Positions 22,345-30,668 of a DNA stretch of 39,598 nt are shown here, piece by piece. A program made the translations under genes and the position numbers. The stretch is from Ignavibacteria bacterium (GTDB lineage: Bacteria > Bacteroidota > Ignavibacteria > Tepidaquicellales > OLB5): positions 1 through 39,598 of the forward strand of contig JAUQWQ010000225.1 in the NCBI GenBank assembly GCA_030835085.1. The letters are read 5' to 3'. The notes beneath the pieces were generated by a model. The model was not told the origin of the DNA. It saw nothing but the letters and a program-made list of their open reading frames with translations, and did not search any database. Positions within the stretch are counted from its first letter, which is position 1; every line of letters begins with the position of its first letter.

Positions 22345-22779
22345 ATGAGCGTAAAACCAATACCAGAAGGCTATCAAAATGTGATTCCGTTCCTTATCTG
22401 CACCGGTGCTGATAAAGTTATAGATTTCTGCCAAAAAGTTTTTGGCGCAAAAGTTATGGATATATCCAAAGATGATAAGGGCACTATCATGCATGCATCT
22501 ATACAGATCAGGGATTCCGCTGTTATGCTCACAGAAGGCAGCGAAAAATACCCTGCACAACCTGCAATGATGTATGTTTATATGGAAAACTGCGATGAAA
22601 TATATAAGCTCGGTTTAGCCAGCGGCGGTACTTCGCTTCGCGAGCCGACAAATGAGTTTTACGGTGACCGTTCCTGCGGGTTCACAGATCCATCCGGTAA
22701 CCAATGGTGGGTTGCAACACATATTGAAGATGTTTCCCGTGAAGAAATTGCACGAAGAATGAAGGATAAAGAACATTAA
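22345..22779 (+). CDS. VOC family protein (PhnB-like)
   Basis: The 144-residue protein has the VOC fold of the PhnB/glyoxalase type: YQNVIPFLICTGADKVIDFCQKVFGAKVMD, ASIQIRDSAVMLTEG, MYVYMENCDEIYKLGLASGGTSLREP and GFTDPSGNQWWVATHIEDVSREEIARR. The end pattern DPSGNQWWVATHIEDVS is characteristic of the branch whose members carry an RXXXD-type helix. No substrate is known. It is the fourth VOC gene of the window, separate from the left cluster. Confidence 0.9.
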   Translation: MSVKPIPEGYQNVIPFLICTGADKVIDFCQKVFGAKVMDISKDDKGTIMHASIQIRDSAVMLTEGSEKYPAQPAMMYVYMENCDEIYKLGLASGGTSLREPTNEFYGDRSCGFTDPSGNQWWVATHIEDVSREEIARRMKDKEH

Positions 22780-22889
22780 CATTTAGTATGCAGCATATAA
22801 ATACAGGGATTTCCCGCTTATTAACTAAACTCTTAATCTAAATTTAACTGATTCAGTGATTCATTACATATTTTATTAAAGAACATTTT

Positions 22890-22913
22890 TGTATTTTACA
22901 TAAGTAAAATACA
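22890..22913. terminator. Perfect 10-bp dyad followed by T-run
   Basis: TGTATTTTAC, loop ATAA, GTAAAATACA, then a run of T from 22914. It lies 110 bp after one gene and 33 bp before the next start. It can be an intrinsic terminator for the VOC gene, or an operator for the DinB-like gene. Confidence 0.55.
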
Positions 22914-22946
22914 TTTTTTTTAACTATTTTCAATCCGGAACATTAA

Positions 22947-23447
22947 TTGCTTTACGAAGAATTTCTTCAACAATCCGCTTACAGGATAAACCTGAATTAT
23001 CCCAGGATAAAGACCTGTATTGATATGCTGAGTGATACTGAGATCTGGCAAAGACCCAACAGCTCATCAAACTCCGTTGGGAACCTTGTGCTTCATTTGT
23101 GCGGTAATATGACTCAGTATATTATTTCCGCACTTGGAAAGAACAAAGATGACCGTAACAGGGATTCGGAATTTTCGACAAAGGAAGGCTTCACGGCAGC
23201 AGAGCTGCTGGATAAAATGAAAGCAGTTAACGATAACTGCGTTACGATAATTACCGGGCTGAAAGAAGAGCAGTTGGCAGCAAAATACGAAGTACAGGGA
23301 TATACGATGAGCGGAATAGCCATTATAATTCACGTTACTGAACATTATTCATATCACACCGGGCAAATTGTATTTTTGACAAAATCTCTGAAAGATACTG
23401 ATACCGGATTTTATAAAGGCAGGAACCTTAACGCTAAGAATAAATAA
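22947..23447 (+). CDS. DinB-like DUF1572-type protein
   Basis: The 166-residue protein, TTG start, reads MLYEEFLQQSAYRINLNYPRIKTCIDMLSDTEIWQRPNSSSNSVGNLVLHLCGNMTQYII with a His ligand in VLHLCGN, and ends with HVTEHYSYHTGQIVFLTKSLK, which carries the other ligands. This is the DUF1572 branch of the DinB superfamily, sister to the gene at 32018 (LALHLCGN, HLAYHVGQI). Its function is unknown; it is metal-binding by family analogy. It leads a short operon with the HXXEE membrane gene 11 bp downstream. Confidence 0.88.
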   Translation: MLYEEFLQQSAYRINLNYPRIKTCIDMLSDTEIWQRPNSSSNSVGNLVLHLCGNMTQYIISALGKNKDDRNRDSEFSTKEGFTAAELLDKMKAVNDNCVTIITGLKEEQLAAKYEVQGYTMSGIAIIIHVTEHYSYHTGQIVFLTKSLKDTDTGFYKGRNLNAKNK

Positions 23448-23458
23448 TTTTATTTAAG

Positions 23459-24037
23459 ATGAACCTGATTTACAGGAACTGGGCTAAAGCCGGTTTATTT
23501 TTTTCACTGTTTATACTGGCTTATGTATTCCTTATACAAAAAAACAATATCGTACTGCTTGATAAATACATCCTGCTTAACCTGGCATTTTTAATGCTTC
23601 ACCAGTTTGAAGAATATGTTTACCCCGGGACCTTCCAGGATTATTTTAATACAAGAATATACAATCCATTTGGTTTTTTCAGAAACAAACTTACAGATAA
23701 AGGTGTATTGTGGGTAAATGTAATATTTGGCTGGGGAATGAACATATTTGTCTATGTATTTTTGAATACTAATCCGGTTGCTGTAATGACGGTAATTGCA
23801 ATTACTTTTATCAACGGAATAATTCATTTTTTTGTCACTTTTAAAACCAGGTATTATAATCCCGGTGTAGTTACTGGAGCGATCTTATTCATTCCTTTGG
23901 GAATTTACAGTTACAATAAGCTTTTTTCTGAAGGATTATTAAGACAGATAGATATTACGTTTATACTGCTGTATGCGGCATTGGGAAGCCTTATGATACC
24001 AATTACGATATATGCATGCCGTGAAAAAAGGCGGTAA
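23459..24037 (+). CDS. HXXEE-domain membrane protein
   Basis: The 192-residue protein has about six membrane segments, and the HXXEE motif in LNLAFLMLHQFEEYVYPGTFQDYFN. Residues DKYILLNLAFLMLHQFEEY would put the motif at the membrane edge, and WVNVIFGWGMNIFVYVFLN, TVIAITFINGIIHFFVTFK and GAILFIPLGIYSYNKLF are further segments. HXXEE proteins are uncharacterised, with conserved acidic and His residues that could bind a metal. It directly follows a DinB-like gene and is probably co-transcribed with it. Confidence 0.8.
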   Translation: MNLIYRNWAKAGLFFSLFILAYVFLIQKNNIVLLDKYILLNLAFLMLHQFEEYVYPGTFQDYFNTRIYNPFGFFRNKLTDKGVLWVNVIFGWGMNIFVYVFLNTNPVAVMTVIAITFINGIIHFFVTFKTRYYNPGVVTGAILFIPLGIYSYNKLFSEGLLRQIDITFILLYAALGSLMIPITIYACREKRR

Positions 24038-24060
24038 AGCAACCCGGCTGACCGGAATAA

Positions 24061-24714
24061 TCACATGTTAATTTCACCGTTCAAAAACGGGTTACTCTCC
24101 TTCTCTTCCCCTATTGTAGTTTCTTCCATATGTCCGGGGTAAATCGTAAAATCATTGGGATACTTGAATATCTTATTCTGTATGGAATCAAGCAATAGAT
24201 CCATATCACCCATCCACAGGTCAGTGCGGCCAACGGAACCGCGGAAGACTGTATCTCCCCCAAAAATTACTTTTTCCTTTTCATCAATAAAGCAAATACT
24301 GCCGGGTGAGTGTCCCGGAGTGTGGATTATTTTAAATTCATTCCCTGAGACTTTAACAACATCACTTTCATCAATGAATTTATCCGGGGCGGGCGGTTTT
24401 GGAAACTGCACGCCGAACATTGCAGCCTGATCCAAAGCCCTGTCAATTAGCGGCAGGTCATCTTTGTGCATCAGCACGGGAACTCCAAAAGTATCAACAG
24501 CCCATTTGTTGCCCATGATGTGATCGATGTGTCCATGTGTAAGCAAAATGAGTTTTATATTAATTCCGTTTGCTTTAACATAATTCAAGATCTCTTCTTT
24601 TTCAAAATCCTCATAGGCACCCGGATCGATAATTACTCCCTCTTTGGTGTTTTCATCCCAATAGATGTAGCAGTTCATAGAAAACGGGTTTACGGTAAAT
24701 GTTTTAATTTTCAT
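24061..24714 (-). CDS. Metallo-beta-lactamase-fold hydrolase (glyoxalase II-like)
   Basis: The 217-residue protein has all MBL zinc motifs: LILLTHGHIDHIMGNKWAV (HxHxDH), FKIIHTPGHSPGSICF, VIFGGDTVFRGSVGRTDLW (bridging Asp) and a final His in TIYPGHMEETTIGEE. This is the YcbL/glyoxalase II-like group of thioester hydrolases. It probably hydrolyses a small thioester such as a lactoyl-thiol, but the substrate cannot be set from sequence. It is divergent from smpB, sharing a region with a palindrome (24727). Confidence 0.93.
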   Translation of the reverse strand: MKIKTFTVNPFSMNCYIYWDENTKEGVIIDPGAYEDFEKEEILNYVKANGINIKLILLTHGHIDHIMGNKWAVDTFGVPVLMHKDDLPLIDRALDQAAMFGVQFPKPPAPDKFIDESDVVKVSGNEFKIIHTPGHSPGSICFIDEKEKVIFGGDTVFRGSVGRTDLWMGDMDLLLDSIQNKIFKYPNDFTIYPGHMEETTIGEEKESNPFLNGEINM

Positions 24715-24726
24715 AGGTTCATTTAA

Positions 24727-24745
24727 GCCGAACGGTACGTTCGGC
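24727..24745. promoter_or_regulatory. Palindrome upstream of the MBL hydrolase gene
   Basis: GCCGAACG, spacer GTA, CGTTCGGC: perfect 8-bp arms 12 bp before the hydrolase start in the divergent region with smpB. It could be an operator for a dimeric regulator such as a TetR-type protein (inference), or a hairpin in the leader. Confidence 0.35.
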
Positions 24746-24804
24746 AGCCGAAACAGTGATTCGACTTACTGGTTTATAGTATAGTTTTTACTTACTTTTT
24801 TGAA

Positions 24805-24812
24805 TATTTTTG
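24805..24812 (+). promoter_or_regulatory. -7 element for smpB
   Basis: TATTTTTG fits TAnnTTTG and ends nine bases before the ATG at 24822, so the transcript would have almost no leader. No -33 element is obvious. Confidence 0.35.
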
Positions 24813-24821
24813 CAATTTACG

Positions 24822-25346
24822 ATGAACAACAAGGAAAAAATAGTCAAACAGAAGCCAACAGGCAATAAGGTTACCGGCGGAACGCCGCTAAATCCAAAAC
24901 CGCGAAAAGAGGTTGTAATTGCCTTAAATAAAAGGGCTTACCATGACTTTGAAATTCTGGATAAGTACGAAACAGGTATTGTGCTTAGCGGGACTGAGGT
25001 CAAGTCACTGCGTGACCACAAGGCAAGCCTTGTTGATTCATATGCACGCGTGAAGAAAAATGAAGTTTGGCTTAACAATGCTAATATTGCAATCTACAAG
25101 CTTGGTACATTTACAAATCACGAGCCAACCAGCAGCCGCAAACTGCTGATGAAGAAAAGTGAAATCAAGAAGCTTGAAAACAAGCTGAAAGATAGAAGTC
25201 TGACCTTAATACCACTTAAGTTATACTTTTCAGGTCCTTTTGTTAAAGTTGAGCTTGGCCTGGCAAAAGGAAAGAAGCAGTATGATAAACGCGAATCAAT
25301 TAAAAAAGCTGATGTACAGAGACAGTTGAAACGCGTGAAGATCTGA
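24822..25346 (+). CDS. smpB: SsrA-binding protein SmpB
   Basis: The protein binds tmRNA and brings it to stalled ribosomes for trans-translation. From ATG 24822 it has 174 residues. The core reads ALNKRAYHDFEILDKYETGIVLSGTEVKSLRDHKASLVDSYARVKKNEVWL, then LKLYFSGPFVKVELGLAKGKKQYDKRESIKKADVQRQLKRVKI, the typical basic tail that reaches the ribosome decoding site. A TTG at 24810 would add four residues. The N-terminal extension of about 25 basic residues (KIVKQKPTGNKVTGGTPLNPKPRK) is long for the family. A second copy of the last codons follows at 25397. Confidence 0.96.
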   Translation: MNNKEKIVKQKPTGNKVTGGTPLNPKPRKEVVIALNKRAYHDFEILDKYETGIVLSGTEVKSLRDHKASLVDSYARVKKNEVWLNNANIAIYKLGTFTNHEPTSSRKLLMKKSEIKKLENKLKDRSLTLIPLKLYFSGPFVKVELGLAKGKKQYDKRESIKKADVQRQLKRVKI

Positions 25347-25360
25347 GTAAATTGAGTATT

Positions 25361-25385
25361 GAGATTCCCGCTTTCGCGGGAATGA
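25361..25385. repeat. REP-like palindrome, copy 1
   Basis: ATTCCCGC (25364-25371), TTTC, GCGGGAAT (25376-25383), inside a 25-base block matching 25506-25530 with one difference. Confidence 0.7.
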
Positions 25386-25396
25386 TTCTGCGACTA

Positions 25397-25441
25397 AAGA
25401 AAGTGGGTGTGCAAAGGTATCTGAAGAGAGTTAAAATATGA
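25397..25441 (+). pseudogene. Second, diverged copy of the SmpB C-terminal codons
   Basis: The frame from 25397 encodes KKVGVQRYLKRVKI and stop, against KKADVQRQLKRVKI at the end of smpB; 11 of 14 residues agree, though many codons differ. It lies after the first REP-like palindrome and before the second. An ATG at 25382 opens a 19-codon frame containing it. It is likely a remnant of the original smpB end, or of a duplicate. Confidence 0.65.
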
Positions 25442-25505
25442 ATTCCGACTAAATGTGGCAGCAAATATTAGATTTAATTACAAAACATTTTATAAATTTT
25501 AAATA

Positions 25506-25530
25506 GAGATTCCCGCCTTCGCGGGAATGA
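25506..25530. repeat. REP-like palindrome, copy 2
   Basis: ATTCCCGC (25509-25516), CTTC, GCGGGAAT (25521-25528). It differs from copy 1 in the loop only and lies directly before the tyrS start. Confidence 0.7.
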
Positions 25531-25536
25531 AAGAAT

Positions 25537-26748
25537 ATGTCATTTCCACCGGTAAAAGAACAGATAGATCATATTAAACGGAATACAGTTGAAATTATTC
25601 CCGAAGATGAACTTGCTAAGAAACTAGAAAAATCCATAAAGGAAAATAAACCTTTGAGGGTAAAGCTTGGGTGCGACCCGTCCAGGCCTGACCTGCATAT
25701 AGGCCACGGAGTAGTGCTGCAAAAGCTGCGTGATTTCCAGGACCTGGGGCATAAGGCTGTACTTATCATTGGTGATTTCACCGCAATGATAGGCGACCCT
25801 TCGGGGAAAAGCAAAACCCGCCCTGCGTTGACACTTGAAGAGACACGCATAAACGGCAAAACATATTTCGAGCAGGCATCAAGAATACTGCTTGAGAAAG
25901 ATCTTGAGATAAGATATAACTCCGAATGGCTGGATAAGATGACATTCAGCGATGTGATAAAGCTTTCCAGCAAATATACAGTGATGCAGATACTTGAGCG
26001 TGATGATTTTACAAAACGTATGGCAAGCAAGACTCCGATAAGCCTGCATGAACTGCTGTATCCTTTAAGCCAGGCGTATGACTCCGTTGCAGTACAAAGT
26101 GATGTTGAGCTTGGCGGCACTGACCAGAAGTTCAATTTACTTGTTGGCAGGGCTATACAGGAAGCATACGGGCAGGAATCACAGTGCATTGTAACATGCG
26201 AGCTGCTTGAAGGCACCGATGGTGTTGAAAAGATGAGCAAATCACTTAACAACGCTATTTGTTTTACTGACTCACCCAAGGATATTTTCGGCAAATCAAT
26301 GTCCATACCCGATAAGCTGATATACAAGTATTACTCACTTGGCACAATGTTAAATGATGCTGAACTTGCTGAAGTAAAGAAAGAACTTGATGATCCTGCA
26401 ACGAATCCCAGGAACCTTAAGGTTCGTTTGGGTTATGAGCTGGTGAAGAAGTATTATGATGAAGAATCTGCAAAATACGCACAGAATGAATTTGAGACGA
26501 TATTTGTGAAGAAGGAAATTCCCGATGATATACCGGAGTTCAAACTTGCCGCCAAAGAAGTGAAACTTGTTACCATCATTAAAGAAAATAATATGGCGGC
26601 AACATCGTCTGAAGCTATAAGGCTCATAAAACAGGGCGGCGTAACTATTGATGGCGAGAAGATAACTGATGAGAAATATGTTGTAAAAGCAGAGAAGGAT
26701 TTCGTGCTGAAAGTCGGCAAAAGGAAATTTTTGAGGGTATTAGTGTAG
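25537..26748 (+). CDS. tyrS: Tyrosyl-tRNA synthetase
   Basis: The 403-residue enzyme charges tRNA-Tyr. It has the class I signatures HIGH (54-57 in LHIGHGVV) and KMSKS (232-236), with VKLGCDPSRPDLHIGH and GGTDQKFNLLVGR for ATP and tyrosine binding. The C-terminal S4-like RNA-binding domain (about 340-403) ends AIRLIKQGGVTIDGEKITDEKYVVKAEKDFVLKVGKRKFLRV. The motif order and D-P-S/T-R-P-D start place it with the TyrRS-2 (TyrZ-type) bacterial group. It begins close to a REP-like palindrome, so any promoter would be upstream in the smpB 3' region. Confidence 0.97.
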   Translation: MSFPPVKEQIDHIKRNTVEIIPEDELAKKLEKSIKENKPLRVKLGCDPSRPDLHIGHGVVLQKLRDFQDLGHKAVLIIGDFTAMIGDPSGKSKTRPALTLEETRINGKTYFEQASRILLEKDLEIRYNSEWLDKMTFSDVIKLSSKYTVMQILERDDFTKRMASKTPISLHELLYPLSQAYDSVAVQSDVELGGTDQKFNLLVGRAIQEAYGQESQCIVTCELLEGTDGVEKMSKSLNNAICFTDSPKDIFGKSMSIPDKLIYKYYSLGTMLNDAELAEVKKELDDPATNPRNLKVRLGYELVKKYYDEESAKYAQNEFETIFVKKEIPDDIPEFKLAAKEVKLVTIIKENNMAATSSEAIRLIKQGGVTIDGEKITDEKYVVKAEKDFVLKVGKRKFLRVLV

Positions 26749-26758
26749 TTTCGTACTC

Positions 26759-26787
26759 ACCCCTCCAATGGAGTCCTTTGGAGGGGT
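26759..26787. terminator. Hairpin after tyrS
   Basis: ACCCCTCCAA, loop TGGAGTCCT, TTGGAGGGGT: perfect 10-bp arms starting 11 bp past the tyrS stop. Only a short T-run follows. Confidence 0.65.
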
Positions 26788-26833
26788 TTGAGTTCTTAAC
26801 AATTATTATATAACGGATTTAGATTTAATTTAT

Positions 26834-26841
26834 TATATTTG
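26834..26841 (+). promoter_or_regulatory. -7 element for the arginine decarboxylase gene
   Basis: TATATTTG fits TAnnTTTG, 55 bp before the TTG start at 26897. No clear -33 element is seen at the usual spacing. Confidence 0.4.
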
Positions 26842-26896
26842 CGCTGTATAACTCACCTATTTTTATTTAATTATTTAACTGGAGATATAAAAGAAA

Positions 26897-27442
26897 TTGT
26901 TCAAACCTACTAAAATCTTTTTCACCAAGGGTGTTGGAAGGCATAGAGATTATTTACAGTCATTTGAGCTTGCCCTTCGTATGGCTGGCATTGAAAAATG
27001 CAATTTGGTATCAGTATCAAGCATATTCCCGGCAGGCTGCAAGAGGCTTTCTAAGGAAGAAGGTTTAAAATTCCTTGAACCCGGACAGATTACTTTCTGC
27101 GTTATGGCAAGGAATTCAACCAACGAGGCCAACAGGCTGATAGCTTCATCAATAGGCGTAGCTTTACCAAGTGACGGCAATCAGTACGGCTATATTTCTG
27201 AGCATCACCCGTTCGGTGAATCGGAGAAGATCTCCGGTGAGTATGCCGAAGATATCGCAGCCCAGATGCTTGCAACAACTTTAGGAATCGAGTTTGACCC
27301 GGAACAGGCCTGGGATGAAAGAGAGCAGGTTTATAAAGCCAGCGGACAGATCTATAAAACATTCAACATTACTCAATCCGCCGAAGGCGATAAAGCAGGG
27401 ATATGGACAACAGTCATATCAGCTGCTGTTATGCTGCCCTAA
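26897..27442 (+). CDS. pdaD: Pyruvoyl-dependent arginine decarboxylase
   Basis: The 181-residue proenzyme cleaves itself to make a pyruvoyl cofactor and then decarboxylates arginine to agmatine, the first step of polyamine synthesis. The cleavage site is in [12 protein letters not shown]: Ser41-Ser42 of the N-x-V-x-S-S-I-x-P pattern, with the alpha subunit starting at Ser42. Later conserved parts are [21 protein letters not shown] and [17 protein letters not shown]. The TTG at 26897 has a GGAG about ten bases upstream. A promoter element lies at 26834. The enzyme is a known feature of Chlorobi and Ignavibacteria as well as archaea and Chlamydia. Confidence 0.93.
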   Translation: MFKPTKIFFTKGVGRHRDYLQSFELALRMAGIEKCNLVSVSSIFPAGCKRLSKEEGLKFLEPGQITFCVMARNSTNEANRLIASSIGVALPSDGNQYGYISEHHPFGESEKISGEYAEDIAAQMLATTLGIEFDPEQAWDEREQVYKASGQIYKTFNITQSAEGDKAGIWTTVISAAVMLP

Positions 27443-27481
27443 GTTGCGAAACTGAGAAATCTTAAAATCCAAATGTGAAAA

Positions 27482-28144
27482 GTGAAACGTGAAACGAATA
27501 AATTAAAAGAATGTTTGATCGTCTCACATGGCCGATTAGTAAAAAGCGATTTAAATTATTTTAAAGTATCTGTTAAGCCCCGCAGGGCAATTACAATTAT
27601 TGCCTGTGACGGGGCTTCTGATTTTCTGAAAAGTGCGGGAGTTACGCCAAATGTTATAATTGGTGATCTGGATTCCGCCAAACCCGCAACCCTTAAATAT
27701 TTTTCCGGAAAAAATGTCACCATCAAAAAGGTAACTGACCAGAACAGGAATGACCTGGAAAAAGCCATCATGTTTGCCCTATCGAAAAATTTCAGGGTAA
27801 TAAATATTATCGGGCTATCAGGTAAACGGCTTGACCATACACTGAATAATCTCAGTATTCTGAAAAAATTCTGCAGGAAAGCTAAAATCAGGATTCACGA
27901 GAATGGTTTTTCGGGTGAAATTATCAGCAAAAGTGCGGAGTTTGCATGCAAAGTTGGAAACATTGTTTCACTCATTCCCCTGCCGAAGGCTGTTGGTGTT
28001 TCTACCAAAGGATTGAAATATCCGCTGAAGAACGGAACACTTGAATTAGGCGTGAGAGAAGGCGCATTGAATGAGGCTATTGAAAAGAATTTTTACGTTA
28101 AGATTAAGCAAGGCGTATTGCTGGTATTGATTGGGTCTGCATGA
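27482..28144 (+). CDS. thiN: Thiamine pyrophosphokinase
   Basis: The 220-residue enzyme transfers pyrophosphate from ATP to thiamine to make thiamine diphosphate. It carries IIACDGASDFL, VIIGDLDSAKP, TDQNRNDLEKAIMFAL, INIIGLSGKRLDHTLNNLSIL and VSTKGLKYPLKNG, in the family order. It starts at GTG (MKRETNKLKE), 37 bp after the decarboxylase stop on the same strand, and probably shares its transcript. It ends in a stretch containing a strong hairpin (28185) before the convergent comEC gene. Confidence 0.93.
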   Translation: MKRETNKLKECLIVSHGRLVKSDLNYFKVSVKPRRAITIIACDGASDFLKSAGVTPNVIIGDLDSAKPATLKYFSGKNVTIKKVTDQNRNDLEKAIMFALSKNFRVINIIGLSGKRLDHTLNNLSILKKFCRKAKIRIHENGFSGEIISKSAEFACKVGNIVSLIPLPKAVGVSTKGLKYPLKNGTLELGVREGALNEAIEKNFYVKIKQGVLLVLIGSA

Positions 28145-28184
28145 GCTTCTGTTAAGCAGGAATCTGCGTTAACTAATGAATGTG

Positions 28185-28216
28185 CCGCAGAGTCCCAAAA
28201 GCAGGAGACTCTGCGG
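28185..28216. terminator. Hairpin between convergent thiN and comEC
   Basis: CCGCAGAGTC (28185-28194) pairs with GACTCTGCGG (28207-28216) across a 12-nt loop: a perfect 10-bp stem in the convergent gap, which could end transcripts from both sides. Confidence 0.6.
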
Positions 28217-28230
28217 AGACAATTAAGCCA

Positions 28231-28255
28231 GAGATCCCCGCTTTCGCGTGGATAA
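28231..28255. repeat. Degenerate third copy of the REP-like palindrome
   Basis: GAGATCCCCGCTTTCGCG then TGGATAA, matching copies 1 and 2 except for a few changes. It lies between thiN and comEC. Confidence 0.5.
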
Positions 28256-28259
28256 GTTA

Positions 28260-30668
28260 TTATCGCCAATCTACCCTTCTTGTAAAATCACCGTTAGTTT
28301 TAAAAATCACAGCGCCGGATTTACTCACATCGAGTACATTGTAACCCGTTTCATTCAGCGCAGCAGAAAATATTTCAGAGCTTACTTTCCTTCTGCCTGT
28401 GACTGTTTCGCCTATAATAATGTATTCGGGATTTATTTCAGTAATCATAGCTGCCGGAGTTGTATTAAATGTACCTGAACCTGTGACTCTGAATCCCTGC
28501 ATATTGAGATCAAGTGTATTCATATATACAGTATTGAATATATTTTCTTCAGGCGTAGTGGCATCACTAAATACAAACGACTGGTCACCATACAGGAATT
28601 GCGTCATCATTGAGCTTCCAGCCAGCAGGCTATCGTAATAAATGAACAATCTGAAAGTCCCGTTCCGGTTCACAATTTTTGAGCCTGTTATAAACTCTAC
28701 CTTTGAATTTCTGAAGTTACCTGCAAATCCCTTTTCATTAACAATTCTTTGGTAGTGAACAGGCATCATCACTTTGGAAATTTCAAAATTCTGCACAAGA
28801 TACAGCAGGTTACGGAATTCATTTTTATCCAGTGAATTTATCACAAGCAGATCAAGCTTATCAATGCTATTGCCTTTCAGGTATGGAATAACAGTCCTTT
28901 GCGCGGAGTTATACTTATCATTTGATGTACCTGCATTTATCATAACTGTTGAGCCGCCCGGCATTTTGATCAGCGTACTGTTTGCTGAGCCTGTGTATAG
29001 GTAAGTTATTTCAGCTTCATCAGTCATATGAGAAACATCTTTCCAGATAGTATAATTTAATCCCAAAAACAATATGACTGTAATCCGAAACATATAATTC
29101 CGAAGATTTACAGTAAGAAGCAACACAAGTATTATGTAATAGACAATAAACATCATCCAGTCAACAAAATAGGTCTGCACAAAAGCAAAATCAAGCTTCG
29201 CGCAGAATTCAATTAAGCTGATTTGCAGGTATAACAGCATGGAATTTACCGCCCCGAAGACTGAAGCAAGCCAGCCGGTTATTGGGGAAACCAGCACCAT
29301 GATAAAGCCAATTGCCAGCGAGATGTTTGATAGTGGTATTGCAAACAGATTTGAAACCAGCGATACTATTGATATTTTTTTGAACATAATTGCTGTAACC
29401 GGCAGGGTACCTGCCTGCGCTGCAAGTGTTCCTAAAAAAAGAGTGATCACAGCTTTGAATGCTTTTATAAAGTTTTTGCTGCCATCCAGATTCTTATACC
29501 ATACAATTGAATTTACCCACCTATTGAATACGGGATAAATCACAACAATAGATAGCAGCGCTGAGAAGGAAAGTATAAATCCCGCATCAAACAATTGCCT
29601 TGGATCGATAAGCAATATTACCAGCGCAGCAAATGATATTATATTGTAGCTATTGGGCTTTCTTTCAGCCAGCTGTGCAATAAGGAAAATTGAAGCCATA
29701 ATCACTGCCCTGACAATTGATGGGGTATTTCCGGTAAGATCCATGTAAAACAACAGAGAAGCTATTGTTATGAATATTTTGAATGATTGCCGAACGGGGA
29801 TGAACAGAAGTATTCCCCAGATAATGAGCATGACATAGGCAACGTTCAGACCCGAAACCGCAATTATGTGAGCAACTCCCGCATTGATGAAGTTCTCCTT
29901 CATTTCTTTGGCGATATTGCTTCTCTCTCCCAGCAGCAGCCCTTTTAGATACTCCCCTTCAGCACCGCCAACATTTTGCTCGATCACTTTTATGGAATAC
30001 TGCTTTACGGGAATTATAATATAGGCATGAAATAGATTTTGTTCTTCATGTCCTTTGAGAGTGATATTCTCAAATCCATAAGCGCTGAACACTGCATCAA
30101 CACCATGCAGCTTTAAGTACCTGCCATAGTCAAATTCACCCGGATTCCTTTGCGGCGGCAGCGGTTCTATCTTTCCTTTTAGCTCAATAACATCGCCGTA
30201 AGTTAAGCCAACCGGCACATCTTCTTTGAATTTGTTATTATATATGGATGCAAGTACAAATCCATTGGCTGCGGAATCATTAACACTGTTTAGCTCAACT
30301 AATACCCTTATCCGGTCTTCTTTAATTTCGGGCTGTTCTGAGACAACACCTTTTATAATTGAGTTACCGGAAGCTTGTTTGAGTTTTGTTGAAATATTAT
30401 CAGGATCAGTTTTGTAATACCTGTACTGGAACGAAAAAATTCCGAAAAGTATTAGTAAAAATAAATACGGGAAAAGATACAGCTCTCCTTTGGAAATACG
30501 TGAATACAGTACTACGATGAACAATCCAACTAAAACAAGAATTGAAAGGAATAGCCAGTCCGGCAGAAATGATATATTGATTTTTAGATTATAGCTTATA
30601 AGTATTCCGATACTTAAAGGGAATACAGCCATTGCAGCGGGATATTTTTTGCTGAAGGAATTTAACAT
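28260..30668 (-). CDS. comEC: ComEC/Rec2 competence channel protein
   Basis: The 802-residue protein has an N-terminal multi-TM region with a soluble OB-like domain (VVSEQPEIKEDRIRVLVELNSV ... FDYGRYLKLHGVDAVF), and the competence core (EYLKGLLLGERSNIAKEMKENFINAGVAHIIAVSGLNVAYVML). These match the inner-membrane DNA channel of natural transformation. The C-terminal metallo-beta-lactamase-like part (from EITYLYTGSANSTLIKMPGGSTVMINAG) has lost the HxHxDH motif: the place is taken by LLVINSLDKNEFRNL. It may still form the channel without nuclease activity. It is convergent with thiN. Confidence 0.93.
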   Translation of the reverse strand: MLNSFSKKYPAAMAVFPLSIGILISYNLKINISFLPDWLFLSILVLVGLFIVVLYSRISKGELYLFPYLFLLILFGIFSFQYRYYKTDPDNISTKLKQASGNSIIKGVVSEQPEIKEDRIRVLVELNSVNDSAANGFVLASIYNNKFKEDVPVGLTYGDVIELKGKIEPLPPQRNPGEFDYGRYLKLHGVDAVFSAYGFENITLKGHEEQNLFHAYIIIPVKQYSIKVIEQNVGGAEGEYLKGLLLGERSNIAKEMKENFINAGVAHIIAVSGLNVAYVMLIIWGILLFIPVRQSFKIFITIASLLFYMDLTGNTPSIVRAVIMASIFLIAQLAERKPNSYNIISFAALVILLIDPRQLFDAGFILSFSALLSIVVIYPVFNRWVNSIVWYKNLDGSKNFIKAFKAVITLFLGTLAAQAGTLPVTAIMFKKISIVSLVSNLFAIPLSNISLAIGFIMVLVSPITGWLASVFGAVNSMLLYLQISLIEFCAKLDFAFVQTYFVDWMMFIVYYIILVLLLTVNLRNYMFRITVILFLGLNYTIWKDVSHMTDEAEITYLYTGSANSTLIKMPGGSTVMINAGTSNDKYNSAQRTVIPYLKGNSIDKLDLLVINSLDKNEFRNLLYLVQNFEISKVMMPVHYQRIVNEKGFAGNFRNSKVEFITGSKIVNRNGTFRLFIYYDSLLAGSSMMTQFLYGDQSFVFSDATTPEENIFNTVYMNTLDLNMQGFRVTGSGTFNTTPAAMITEINPEYIIIGETVTGRRKVSSEIFSAALNETGYNVLDVSKSGAVIFKTNGDFTRRVDWR

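Noticed and set aside
25569-26327. Long open frame on the minus strand inside tyrS
   Set aside because: It is antisense to a certain gene over its full length, has serine-rich low-complexity translation and no family pattern.
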